Assembly: GCA_019239425.1 (NCBI GenBank)
Contig: JAFAZX010000081.1
Location: forward strand, 1 to 64,000
Direction: 5' to 3'
Origin: Acidobacteriota bacterium
Lineage (GTDB): Bacteria > Acidobacteriota > Blastocatellia > Pyrinomonadales > Pyrinomonadaceae
Length of the DNA: 64,000 bases
The notes beneath the pieces are model-generated. The model did not search any database, was not told the origin of the DNA, and was given only the letters and a program-made list of their open reading frames with translations. Of this stretch, positions 1 through 8,914 are shown in pieces. The position numbers and the translations under genes were made by a program. The stretch's first letter is position 1. Every line of letters begins with the position of its first letter.

Positions 1-1
1 C

Positions 2-550
2 TGCAAGATCGTCTACTACGGCCCGGGGCTGTGCGGGAAGACGACCAACCTGCAATACATCTACGACACGACCGCGCCGACGGCCAAGGGCAAGCTCATC
101 TCCCTGGCGACCGAGACCGACCGGACGCTCTTCTTCGACTTCATGCCGCTGGAGCTGGGGACGGTGCGCGGCTTCAAGACGCGCTTCCACCTCTACACGG
201 TGCCGGGGCAGGTCTTCTACGACGCCTCGCGCAAGCTCATCCTGAAGGGCGTGGACGGCGTCGTCTTCGTCGCCGACAGCCAGGACGAGCGCATGGACGC
301 CAACATCGAGTCGCTCTACAACCTCGAAGAGAATCTGCAGGCCAACGGCTACGACCTCGTCAAGATTCCGTACGTGCTGCAGCTGAACAAGCGCGACCTG
401 CCGAACGTCATCCCGGCCGAGGAGATGGTGGCGGAGCTTAGGCGCAAGGACGAGCCCGTCCACGAGGCCATCGCCGCCAAAGGCAATGGGGTCTTCGACA
501 CGCTCAAGTCCGTCGCCAAGCAGGTCTTGACCGAGCTGCGCAAGAGCTAA
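2..550 (+). CDS. mglA: MglA-like Ras-superfamily GTPase, 5' end cut by window
   Basis: The reading frame is open from base 2, so the start codon lies outside the window. Visible motifs are the P-loop GPGLCGKTT, the switch-II region with TVPGQ (MglA proteins characteristically lack the usual Asp of DxxG), and the base-specificity motif NKRD. The stretch FDTLKSVAKQVLTEL is a typical MglA C-terminus. MglA-type GTPases act as cytoplasmic polarity switches with an MglB-type activating protein; that partner would have to lie upstream. About 182 residues are visible against a usual length near 195, so only a short N-terminus is missing. Identification as MglA is secure; a role in motility or polarity is inferred from the family. 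Confidence 0.93.
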   Translation, partial: CKIVYYGPGLCGKTTNLQYIYDTTAPTAKGKLISLATETDRTLFFDFMPLELGTVRGFKTRFHLYTVPGQVFYDASRKLILKGVDGVVFVADSQDERMDANIESLYNLEENLQANGYDLVKIPYVLQLNKRDLPNVIPAEEMVAELRRKDEPVHEAIAAKGNGVFDTLKSVAKQVLTELRKS

Positions 551-566
551 GACCGACCGCCGCGCC

Positions 567-1349
567 ATGTCGCCCCTCGTCCTCGCCCCTGCCACGCTCG
601 CCGCCTTCTACATCTACGTCTACCTGCGCGTGGTCATCCACGTGCGCCGCTACCACGCGCAGAGGCTCTACCTCCCTTTCGAGCCGCGTTCGCCCGAGTC
701 GCTCCCGCCGGACGTGCGCCAGAAGTTCACGGGCACCTTGCCGGTGCTCGAAGCCCTCGGCTTCACCGTGGCCGGCTACGTGCACCACGCCGGCATGCCG
801 CAGAATAAGGCCGCGCGGATTGACCTCTACGCCGCGCTCCTGCGCAACGACGAGTCGGGCGACATGTGCATGGTGGCGATGATCTTCTCGCAGTTCAAGC
901 AGGCCAGCGGCAAGCTCGGTTACGTCAACTTCTACACCGAGCTGGCGGACGGCCGCTCGGTCGCGACGGTAAACGCCGCGCAGGTGCCGGCCTTCAAGCC
1001 CGACGGGCGGAGGCCGGTCTTCCGCTTCCCGGAGGTGGGCGACCCCCGCCTGCTCTATCGCGCCCACCGCGCGCTGCTCGGCCGGCGCGCGCCGGGGCAG
1101 CGCGGCCTGCTCCCGACGCCGGGCCTGGAGCTCCCTTTCCTCTGTGAAGCCGAGTCGCGGTCTTTGCGCCATCAGGTCGAGTGCGGCTACCACTACCTGG
1201 ACGGGGCGCGTGGGCTGTGCGTCCCGACGTGGAAGGGAGCGTTGCTGATGACGGGCAAGCAGATGTGGGGCGTCAAGCGACTGCTGCTGGCGTTGATGAG
1301 GCGGCGGGCACGGCTCACCCTGAGTTCTCTGGGCCTAAGCCACGGCTGA
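567..1349 (+). CDS. Unidentified membrane-anchored protein (260 aa)
   Basis: I do not recognise this family. The ATG lies 16 nt after the mglA stop, so it is probably co-transcribed with mglA. Residues 1-22 form a hydrophobic anchor, followed by a basic segment and a soluble body of about 210 residues. The body has the pattern ALGF...VNFYTELADGRSVATVNAAQ, resembling the pattern LGF...CDFVTKFEGDVSLLTTTAG in the next gene, so the two may be paralogues. The C-terminus is Arg-rich. Codon use is like the neighbours. The function is unknown; position suggests a membrane or polarity-associated job, which is inference. Confidence 0.7.
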   Translation: MSPLVLAPATLAAFYIYVYLRVVIHVRRYHAQRLYLPFEPRSPESLPPDVRQKFTGTLPVLEALGFTVAGYVHHAGMPQNKAARIDLYAALLRNDESGDMCMVAMIFSQFKQASGKLGYVNFYTELADGRSVATVNAAQVPAFKPDGRRPVFRFPEVGDPRLLYRAHRALLGRRAPGQRGLLPTPGLELPFLCEAESRSLRHQVECGYHYLDGARGLCVPTWKGALLMTGKQMWGVKRLLLALMRRRARLTLSSLGLSHG

Positions 1350-1419
1350 CACGGACGCGAATTAACTCTGCGCGGCGCCGTCCCGCTTCCCGGGGCGTGG
1401 CCGCGGGAAGGACGGAAGC

Positions 1420-2154
1420 TTGAAGCCCCTCACACATTTCCTTTTCACGATGGCCGTCATGGCCCCGGTCTTGTGGCTGGGGGACTGGCTGGGCCTGCCC
1501 TTCTTCTTGACGGCGGCGGCGGGGTTCATCGCCCTCAACTACCTCCTCTTCGCCTACAACTCGCGGGCGATGCGGGTGCTGCGGCCGATCCCGGAGAGAG
1601 GCTACGACCGCCGCCGCGAGGCCCTCGAGCGCGACGAGCACGTGCTCTTCAACCTCGGCTTTCGCAAGCTCGACGAGTTCTACCTGAAGTCGGTCAGCGA
1701 CGTCGTCGTCTATGCCTACGAGCACCGCAGCGAGCCCGTCATCCTCTGCGCCTACCACGCGGGCGTCAAGTCCTTCTGCGACTTCGTGACGAAGTTCGAG
1801 GGGGACGTGTCGCTGTTGACCACCACCGCCGGCACGGCCGGCGCGGTCAGGCGGCCGGCGCGGCGCCTCGCGCAGATCTTCAAGAACCTCGACTACGCGC
1901 AGATGTTCGAGGAGCACCGCCGCGGCGTGGCGTTCCTGGAGCGGCAAGGTCTTCGCGCCTCCGAACTCCCGGCCACGTCCTTCCGGCAGTTCTTCGTCGA
2001 CTCGGTGCAGGAGTTTTATGACTGCGGGCGGCGCGACCGCCTCTTCCTGCTACGCTTCATGGGCGGTTTCCTGACGGCGGCGGGGCAGAGCTACAGGAGG
2101 CCGCTCGAACAGCAGTACCCGGCCGGGTTGCCGCGCGAGGCGCTGGCGGGTTGA
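1420..2154 (+). CDS. Unidentified membrane-anchored protein (244 aa), TTG start
   Basis: The start is TTG, preceded by a purine-rich GGGAAGGACGGAAG ribosome site. The N-terminus (residues 5-45) holds two hydrophobic helices and the remainder is soluble. The order of elements (N-terminal anchor, LGF motif, then a strand-rich segment ending in TTTAGTAG) matches the gene just upstream, which suggests tandem duplication and divergence. There are no catalytic motifs I can name. With mglA and the previous gene it forms a short co-directional run that ends in a hairpin at 2216-2251. Confidence 0.68.
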   Translation: MKPLTHFLFTMAVMAPVLWLGDWLGLPFFLTAAAGFIALNYLLFAYNSRAMRVLRPIPERGYDRRREALERDEHVLFNLGFRKLDEFYLKSVSDVVVYAYEHRSEPVILCAYHAGVKSFCDFVTKFEGDVSLLTTTAGTAGAVRRPARRLAQIFKNLDYAQMFEEHRRGVAFLERQGLRASELPATSFRQFFVDSVQEFYDCGRRDRLFLLRFMGGFLTAAGQSYRRPLEQQYPAGLPREALAG

Positions 2155-2215
2155 AGGAGGGGCGGCGGGCGCGGCACGGCGGAGTGAAAGTAGCCGCCCC
2201 GACGTGTTATTCTTC

Positions 2216-2251
2216 GAGCCCCGTGCCCTCTCACGAAGAGGCACGGGGCTC
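2216..2251 (+). terminator. Hairpin with 12-bp perfect stem, likely terminator
   Basis: The arms GAGCCCCGTGCC and GGCACGGGGCTC pair perfectly around a 12-nt loop and are followed by a pyrimidine/T-rich stretch. It lies between the unidentified 244-aa gene and the M48 protease gene. The T-run is interrupted, so termination strength is uncertain. Confidence 0.55.
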
Positions 2252-2287
2252 ACCTCTTTTCTCTGAAAGGACAGTAGACCGAGACCC

Positions 2288-4240
2288 ATGCGCCCCCACA
2301 ACACTCTTGCCCTGTTCCTCCTTCTGCTTTTAACCCCCGCCGCCACGCTCGGCCAGACGCCGCAGACGCCGCAGCGCGACGTGGCGAAGGAGCAGAAGAT
2401 CTGGCAGCAACTCCGGGCGGTCGCGCCGCAGACGCTCGACACCTTCAAGCGCGCGACCGAGGCCCTCGACACGGGCGACTACGAGGAGGCCGCGCGCCTC
2501 TACGGCGAGGTGCGGAAGGCCGCGCCCGAATTCACGCCCGCGCTCCGGCGCGAGGGACTCGCCCTGGCCGAGTCGGGCAAGCGCGCGGAGGGCCTCCCGC
2601 TGCTCGAACAGGCCGCGAGGCTTGAGCGCACGCCCGAGAACTTCATCAGCCTCGCGCAGGTGCTCGCCGTCCCGCCCCCCGGCCAGGAGGAGGTGTCGGT
2701 AACCGACAAGGAGCGCGCGCTCATGCTCGCCGTCGAGGCCGACCGCCTGTCTTCGTCGGAGGACTCGTCCTACCCGGCGCTGGTCGCGCAGCTCGCGATA
2801 GAACTCGACCGCGAGACGCCCTTCCGCAAGGCCGTCGAGACGCTCGAACGGAAGTTCCCCGACGAAATCGGGACGCACTACTTCGCGGCCGTCCTCGCGG
2901 CGACGGACGAGCACTGGCTCAAGGCCGAGTCGGAGATCAAGGAGGCGGAGGCGAAGGGGCTCCCGCACGAGCTGGCCGAGCAGTTCCTCAACGCGGGCGT
3001 GCGCACGCACGCGCGCGTGTGGCGCGCCATCTACTGGGTGCTCTACGCGGCGGCGGCGTGGGCCTTGGGGCTGCTCCTGCTCTTCGTGCTGGGCAAGGTT
3101 TTCTCGAACCTGACGATGAAGACCGTCGAGTCGGCAGACCCCGAAGAGCTGTCGGGCGGGCGGCACGAGACGCTGCGGCTCTGGTACCGGCGGCTCATCA
3201 ACTTCGCGGGCTTCTACTACTACGCCTCGCTGCCCATCGTGCTCTGCCTCGTCCTGCTCGGGGCGGCCGCGGTCATCTACGCGACCTTCGCGGTCGGGTA
3301 CATCCCCCTCAAGCTGACGCTCATCGTCATCGTGGGCGCGGCCCTCACGGCCTTCCAGATGGTGCGCTCGCTCTTCGTCAAGCCGAAGGAGGAAGACCCG
3401 GGGCGTGCTCTCACCGAGGAGGAGGCGCCGGGCCTCTGGGCCTTGACCCGCGAGGTGGCCGGTGCGGTCGGCACGCGCCCGGTGGACGAGATACGCGTGA
3501 CGCCGGGGACTGACCTGGCCGTCTACGAGCGCGGCAGCTCCGCAGAGAAGCGGCAGGACAAGGCGACGCGCATCCTCATCCTCGGCGTGGGCGTCCTGAA
3601 CGGGTTCACGCGGAACGCCTTCCGCGCCGTGCTCGCGCACGAGTACGGGCACTTCAGCCACCGCGACACGGCGGGCGGCGAGGTGGCCTTGCGCGTCAAC
3701 AAGGACATGATCGTCTTCGCCTACGCGATGGCGGCCGCGGGGCAGGCCGTCTGGTACAACCTCGCCTTCCAGTTCCTGCGCGCGTACCACTTCATCTTCC
3801 GCCGCCTCAGCCACGGCGCGACGCGCCTGCAGGAGATTCTGGCCGACCGCGTCGCCGTCTACCTCTACGGCGCGCGCGCCTTCGAGGAGGGGCTGACGCA
3901 CGTCATCTACCGCGGCACGGAGTTCCAGCACCTCGCCACGCGCGAGATCAACGCGGCGACGGACGGGCGGCGCGCGTTGCAGAATCTCTACGAGCTGCCC
4001 GAGGCCAGGGGCAGCGCGGCGGAGGGCGACGTGGAGACGGCCTTCCGCGAGTCGCTCGAACGCAAGACCTCCGAAGACGACACGCACCCCGCGCCGTCCG
4101 AGCGCTTCCGCCTCGCGCAGCGCGTCCGCTCGAAGGGCGAGCCGGAGGCCGACGGCACCGTCTGGGAACTCTTCGCCGACCGCGACGCCCTCACCCGCGA
4201 GATGAGCCAGCTCATCGAACAGCGCCTGAAGGCGGCTTAG
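2288..4240 (+). CDS. Secreted or membrane TPR-containing M48-family metalloprotease
   Basis: 650 aa. Residues 1-23 are a signal peptide ending near TLGQ. Residues 45-140 are TPR-like (DTGDYEEAARLYGEVRKAAP). Hydrophobic segments near 245-270, 305-330 and 335-355 anchor it in the membrane. The zinc motif HEYGH is at about residues 451-455, within LAHEYGHFSHRD, and a downstream LQEILADRVAV near 512-522 supplies the expected third ligand Glu. M48 peptidases (HtpX/Ste24-like) degrade or process membrane proteins. Fusion to an N-terminal TPR is known in several phyla. The ATG at 2288 is chosen because it begins directly with the signal peptide. The substrate is unknown. Confidence 0.85.
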   Translation: MRPHNTLALFLLLLLTPAATLGQTPQTPQRDVAKEQKIWQQLRAVAPQTLDTFKRATEALDTGDYEEAARLYGEVRKAAPEFTPALRREGLALAESGKRAEGLPLLEQAARLERTPENFISLAQVLAVPPPGQEEVSVTDKERALMLAVEADRLSSSEDSSYPALVAQLAIELDRETPFRKAVETLERKFPDEIGTHYFAAVLAATDEHWLKAESEIKEAEAKGLPHELAEQFLNAGVRTHARVWRAIYWVLYAAAAWALGLLLLFVLGKVFSNLTMKTVESADPEELSGGRHETLRLWYRRLINFAGFYYYASLPIVLCLVLLGAAAVIYATFAVGYIPLKLTLIVIVGAALTAFQMVRSLFVKPKEEDPGRALTEEEAPGLWALTREVAGAVGTRPVDEIRVTPGTDLAVYERGSSAEKRQDKATRILILGVGVLNGFTRNAFRAVLAHEYGHFSHRDTAGGEVALRVNKDMIVFAYAMAAAGQAVWYNLAFQFLRAYHFIFRRLSHGATRLQEILADRVAVYLYGARAFEEGLTHVIYRGTEFQHLATREINAATDGRRALQNLYELPEARGSAAEGDVETAFRESLERKTSEDDTHPAPSERFRLAQRVRSKGEPEADGTVWELFADRDALTREMSQLIEQRLKAA

Positions 4241-4659
4241 CCCGACAGAAGGGACGTGCTGGGGGCGACAAGCGGGTGATTGAACGTCAGGAGACAACAC
4301 TCTCTAAGAGCACCCGCGTTCGCGCTTTGCCGTTCTCATGAACGCTCACTAATCTATGTTAGCTTACGGCGAGACGGTTGATAGAAGTTGACCAAGTGTT
4401 CTTTACGAGACAGTACCGTCGTAGAAAGACTTGTCGGTCAGCTTAACAAAAAGGTTGCAGGTGAATAATTTTGTGCTATTTTCTGGGCGCAACGTCCGAC
4501 TACGCAGACCCAAGACGGTAGGGCAAGTATTCATTAAAATTCAGGTGGCGACCAGCACTGTGCTTTAGAAGTCTGCGCCACGAGCAACTGCGGCGGGAGT
4601 CCCAGTGTGAGAGTTTATGCCCATGCGACCTTTCTACTTGCGGGCTCAGGGGGCACGAA
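4241..4659. other. 419-bp non-coding stretch of lower GC upstream of the kinase-Nudix gene
   Basis: I see no convincing gene here; the one minus-strand frame that crosses it runs antisense into the next gene and has no ribosome site. Base composition is clearly less GC-rich than the flanking M48 gene. A plausible promoter for the downstream gene lies at 4455-4482. No inverted terminal repeats, tRNA-like end or integrase remnants were seen. Confidence 0.5.
4455..4482 (+). promoter_or_regulatory. Possible sigma70-type promoter for the kinase-Nudix gene
   Basis: TTGCAG (4455-4460), a 16-nt spacer, then TATTTT (4477-4482). The site sits in an AT-rich pocket about 180 nt before the GTG start, which would give a long leader. 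It is called only from match to consensus. Confidence 0.35.
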
Positions 4660-6033
4660 GTGTCGAAGTCTGATTTGCAAAAAAGAGCCGAACGTGCAGC
4701 GGAACGCTTTATCTTAACTGCGCGCAAACCAGTAGTAATCGAATTCGCTGGAGTCCCGAAAGCAGGCAAGACTACGACCTTAAACCAAGTTCAGTCTTTC
4801 CTGAAGAGGTGTGGGTTCCGGGTCGAGGTGGTCGTAGAAAGGGCGTCAGTCTGCCCCATCAAAGATAAAAAGCACGCCAACTTCAATGTCTGGACGGCGT
4901 GCACTACTTTGGCGCAGATACTCGAAAAGACTCAAGACCCTCCCCGAATAGATGACCCGCACGTCTTGATTCTCGACCGGGGGCTTTTTGATGCGATTTC
5001 CTGGTTCAAGATGATGGATAAGCTTGAACGCGTTCGGACGAACGACCGGAAGGCAATTGAGGCTTTTTTACGCATTGCAGATTGGAGAGAGAGAATAACA
5101 GGGGTAATTGTGATGGTTGCTTCGCCAAAGGATGCGATGAAGCGTGAGAAGGGACTCCTGCCTGTCGAAAGCACGGCCGGCTCGATCATGAATGAGGAAG
5201 TGCTCGGACGCGTGTTAGATGTCACCAGGGAAACTGCTAACGAGCTAAAGGAGGACTTTAACGTCTACATGATCGACACTTCATCTGGCGAAACGAAGAA
5301 CAGCCCGCGTAAAACTGCGGAGCGAGTAGCTGACATCGTCTTGAGCCTGATTGAAGAGCAGCTCCAGGAAGACATCCTGTGCCTCTCAAAGAATAAAGTT
5401 GTTAAGTGGTTCAAGGGGAGGACAACTGTTCAAGCCGAGGATGCGTCGGAGTTGTCGAAAATGTTCCGGAAGTCCGGCAATTATCGCCCGCGGGAGGAGG
5501 TGGAGGCAAACTTACAATTAGTACAAGCATTACCAGTAGTCGTGGTTAGGAACAAGAGCGGCGAAATTTTACGGCTCCGCAGGCGTGAGAGGTCGGCCGA
5601 GAAATCCCTGCATGAAAAGCTAGTCATCTGGGCTGGAGGGCATGTGAGAAAAGAGGACGCCAAGAACGGTGATTCGCTCGTTCACAGCGCCCTGCGCGAG
5701 CTTCAAGAAGAGTTGAGGCTCAGTCTTGAGGCCGATGACCTTAAACTGCTTGGAGCAGTTTATGCTGATGCCGAAGGCAGCATAGGGAAGCACGCTGCCA
5801 TCGTGTACGAGTGGCGGGCCGAGACGGACGACGTAGCTGTTGCGTTAAGCGCCTCCGAATTCTTCGAGCGGCGCGGAACGTCACTCAGCGGCAAGTTTGT
5901 AGATCTTAGCACTTTAGCCACGGATATCGACGCCAACAAGGTGTCCGAAGTGTGGTCGGTCGAGATTGTTCGAGAATTGCTGGCTAAGGGTAGCCATGAA
6001 TTTAAGGATCAAGGGCTGTTCTCGCTTATGTAA
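4660..6033 (+). CDS. P-loop nucleoside/nucleotide kinase-like domain fused to a Nudix hydrolase domain
   Basis: 457 aa, GTG start with CAGGGGG about 6 nt upstream. The N-terminal domain (about 1-235) has Walker A GVPKAGKT (31-38) and an LILDRGLFD strand (103-111) like the DR(G/S) motif of thymidylate and deoxynucleoside kinases. The C-terminal domain (about 285-457) carries a Nudix signature: AGGHVRKED (325-333) and RELQEEL (346-352). It deviates from the canonical box: there is an extra insertion after GGH and the final Gly is Arg. Kinase plus Nudix in one chain suggests turnover or sanitation of a nucleotide or related phosphorylated ligand; the substrate cannot be told. Its GC content and codon use (many AAA, AGA, TTA codons) are clearly unlike neighbours, indicating transfer. 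No operon partner is present. Confidence 0.8.
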   Translation: MSKSDLQKRAERAAERFILTARKPVVIEFAGVPKAGKTTTLNQVQSFLKRCGFRVEVVVERASVCPIKDKKHANFNVWTACTTLAQILEKTQDPPRIDDPHVLILDRGLFDAISWFKMMDKLERVRTNDRKAIEAFLRIADWRERITGVIVMVASPKDAMKREKGLLPVESTAGSIMNEEVLGRVLDVTRETANELKEDFNVYMIDTSSGETKNSPRKTAERVADIVLSLIEEQLQEDILCLSKNKVVKWFKGRTTVQAEDASELSKMFRKSGNYRPREEVEANLQLVQALPVVVVRNKSGEILRLRRRERSAEKSLHEKLVIWAGGHVRKEDAKNGDSLVHSALRELQEELRLSLEADDLKLLGAVYADAEGSIGKHAAIVYEWRAETDDVAVALSASEFFERRGTSLSGKFVDLSTLATDIDANKVSEVWSVEIVRELLAKGSHEFKDQGLFSLM

Positions 6034-6053
6034 ATATCTCTAAAGTTGCAGGG

Positions 6054-6083
6054 AGGGCGCTGCCGAGGTAATCGCAGCGCCCT
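6054..6083. terminator. Bidirectional hairpin terminator between convergent genes
   Basis: AGGGCGCTGC and GCAGCGCCCT form a 10-bp perfect stem around a 10-nt loop and are followed by TTGCTATT. It sits just after the stop of the kinase-Nudix gene and before the 3' end of the opposing acetyltransferase gene. Confidence 0.6.
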
Positions 6084-6173
6084 TTGCTATTGGCGAAACT
6101 ACCGTCTGTTGCCCCGGCGCGGGTTGGGCTGTGAATGGAAGGAAATATAATGCTCGCGCCGACGATTCGCCGT

Positions 6174-6728
6174 CTAGACGAGCGACTTGATCATGAGGAG
6201 GCCGTCGCCGCCGTTGGAGTAGTAGCGCGGGAGGCGCTGCGTGACGGCGAAGCCGAGCTTCTGATAGAGGTCTTGCGCGCCGGTGTTGACCGAGCGGACT
6301 TCGAGGCGGGTGATGCGCACGCCGCGCCGCCGGAAGCCCTCCTCGACCTTGAGCAGCATGCGCTGCGCGATGCCGCGCCGCCGGTGCTCGGGCGCGACGC
6401 CGAGCGTGGTGATGTGGCCGGTGCGGTCGGGCTCGACGATGCCGACGATGAAGCCGACCATCGTGCCGTCCGGGGTCACGGCGCGGTAGGAGACGGAGTC
6501 GGGCGAGGTCAGGAGGTACTCGAAGGTCTCGCGGCTGTAGGCCTCGCCGTCCACGAAGCAGCGCAGGTCGAGGCGCCAGCACTCGTCGAGCTGCGCGACG
6601 GTGAGCGGCCGCACGTCGTAGCGCGACTGCACGCGCGCGGCCCTCTCGGTGCCCACGGCGCCGGCCTCCTCGCCTTCGCCCGCGCTCGCGGGGAAGAGCC
6701 GCGAGCGGATTTTCTTCAGCACGGCCAT
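6174..6728 (-). CDS. GNAT-family N-acetyltransferase, RimI-like
   Basis: 184 aa. After a basic N-terminal extension of about 37 residues comes the GNAT fold: YDVRPLTVAQLDEC, a strand TLGVAPEHRRRGIAQRML containing the acetyl-CoA pyrophosphate loop (RRRGIA), and the C-terminal signature YQKLGFAVTQRLPRYY. This layout matches RimI, which acetylates the N-terminus of ribosomal protein S18, and related protein acetyltransferases. The substrate here is not provable. It lies downstream of queA in the same direction, separated by a palindromic repeat. The N-terminal extension is longer than in RimI. Confidence 0.85.
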   Translation of the reverse strand: MAVLKKIRSRLFPASAGEGEEAGAVGTERAARVQSRYDVRPLTVAQLDECWRLDLRCFVDGEAYSRETFEYLLTSPDSVSYRAVTPDGTMVGFIVGIVEPDRTGHITTLGVAPEHRRRGIAQRMLLKVEEGFRRRGVRITRLEVRSVNTGAQDLYQKLGFAVTQRLPRYYSNGGDGLLMIKSLV

Positions 6729-6753
6729 GACTGGTAAATAGTAAATGAGTAAA

Positions 6754-6814
6754 TAGTCAATGGTAAATGGTGAATGGATAAAACCTCCATTTACTATTCA
6801 CCATTTACCATTCA

Positions 6815-6817
<3 letters not shown>
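6754..6817. repeat. Palindromic intergenic repeat, AATGGTGAATGGTAAA type
   Basis: Two 22-nt arms (6754-6775 and 6796-6817) pair with one mismatch. Further copies of the AAATAGT/AAATGAGT word precede the left arm (from 6734). The last three bases of the right arm are the stop codon of queA read on the minus strand. Confidence 0.85.
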
Positions 6818-7873
<1,056 letters not shown>

Positions 7874-7879
7874 TGAGAC

Positions 7880-8803
7880 TCAGGAAGGGGAGGCCGGCGT
7901 CTCGACGGAGAGCTCTTCGGTGGCGTGCTCCTGGTGGAGGACGACGGAGAGCTGCGCGCCGAACATGAGGATGAGGCTGGAGACGTAGCTCCAGGTGAGC
8001 ACCGCCACGACCGCGCCGACCGAGCCGTAGATTTCGTCGTAGTGGAAGTACTGCAGGCTCGAAGCGAAGATGTACTTGGCCGCCTCCCACAGCAGCCCCG
8101 CGACGACCGCGCTCGGCAGGGTGTCCCGCAGCGTCACGCGCCCGTTCGGCACCAGGCGGTAGACGACCGCGAAGAGCGCGACCGTGACGGCCGCGCCGGC
8201 GGCCGCGAACGCGACCTGCCAGAAGGCGTCGCCCATGAAGGTCAGCCACGGCGAACGTCGCACCATGCGCACGGGCAGCCGGTCGATCCACTCGTGGAGC
8301 GAGACGAGGATCGAGGTGAGGAAGACGGAGGCGATGAGCAGGAGTCCGACCGCGCCGATCATGCCGAGCGTCAGCGCGCGGCCGTGCATGAAGCCGCGCG
8401 GCCGCGTGCCCCAGATGCGGTTGAGCGCGCGCTCGACGACGGCGAAGACCCACGAGCCGGCCCACAGCGTGACGACGACGGCGCTGACGAGTCCGCCCCA
8501 GCCGACCTCCGCCAGTGACTTGATGGTCGAGCGCAGGAACTCGCGCGAGCCGGGGTAGATTTCGACGATGCGCGTCAGCGCCTCGCTCCCCGCCGCGAAG
8601 CGGTTGCCGATGACGAGCATGACGAGGAGCGCCGGGAAGAGCGTCAGCAGCCCGAAGTAGCTCATCGCCGCGGCCGGCGTGAAGAGGTCGTTCTCGTGGA
8701 ACTGGTGGAAGGTGTGGTGGACGATGTTCGACCACGGCGCGAGGTTCTTGACGCCCCACCGCCGCCGCGAGAAGAAGGGGATGTGTCTCCGCACGTTCTC
8801 CAT
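7880..8803 (-). CDS. YihY/BrkB (UPF0761) family inner-membrane protein
   Basis: 307 aa with six predicted membrane helices. The family signature FHENDLFTPAAAMSYFGLLTLFPALL is seen at about residues 36-61, with W(A)GSWVF and NRIWGTRPRGFMHGRALTL in the middle and EAAKYIF and YGSVGAVVAVLTWSY near the end. BrkB/YihY proteins are integral membrane proteins of unclear function; the name RNase BN attached to them is historical and wrong. It is upstream of and nearly contiguous with queA. The short N-terminal basic segment before the first helix fits the ATG chosen. Confidence 0.9.
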   Translation of the reverse strand: MENVRRHIPFFSRRRWGVKNLAPWSNIVHHTFHQFHENDLFTPAAAMSYFGLLTLFPALLVMLVIGNRFAAGSEALTRIVEIYPGSREFLRSTIKSLAEVGWGGLVSAVVVTLWAGSWVFAVVERALNRIWGTRPRGFMHGRALTLGMIGAVGLLLIASVFLTSILVSLHEWIDRLPVRMVRRSPWLTFMGDAFWQVAFAAAGAAVTVALFAVVYRLVPNGRVTLRDTLPSAVVAGLLWEAAKYIFASSLQYFHYDEIYGSVGAVVAVLTWSYVSSLILMFGAQLSVVLHQEHATEELSVETPASPS

Positions 8804-8914
8804 CGTTCACCCCCGGAAAGTCAGAAACGATCTCAAATCTCAGATTCGAAATTTCAAATCGTCTCAGACCCGGTGAGCCAGATTGTCACCTATTTGCCGC
8901 CCCGCCGCAAAAGC

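Noticed and set aside
2330..4300. A 656-codon minus-strand frame opposite the M48 protease gene
   Set aside because: It mirrors the codon structure of the M48 gene, which has the HEYGH motif, signal peptide and TPR; the antisense product has no motif.
4500..4769. An 89-codon minus-strand frame across the low-GC gap and the start of the kinase-Nudix gene
   Set aside because: It overlaps antisense the GTG start and first domain of a well-supported gene, has no ribosome site and shows no motif.
6135..6737. A plus-strand frame opposite the GNAT gene
   Set aside because: It is an acidic shadow of a minus-strand gene with an intact acetyl-CoA loop and GNAT C-terminus.
8819..8876. A, T-rich words (CTCAAATCTCAG, AAATTTCAAATC) upstream of yihY considered as another palindromic element
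   Set aside because: Pairing is poor and only a few words are present; it may be a decayed element but is not strong enough to list.
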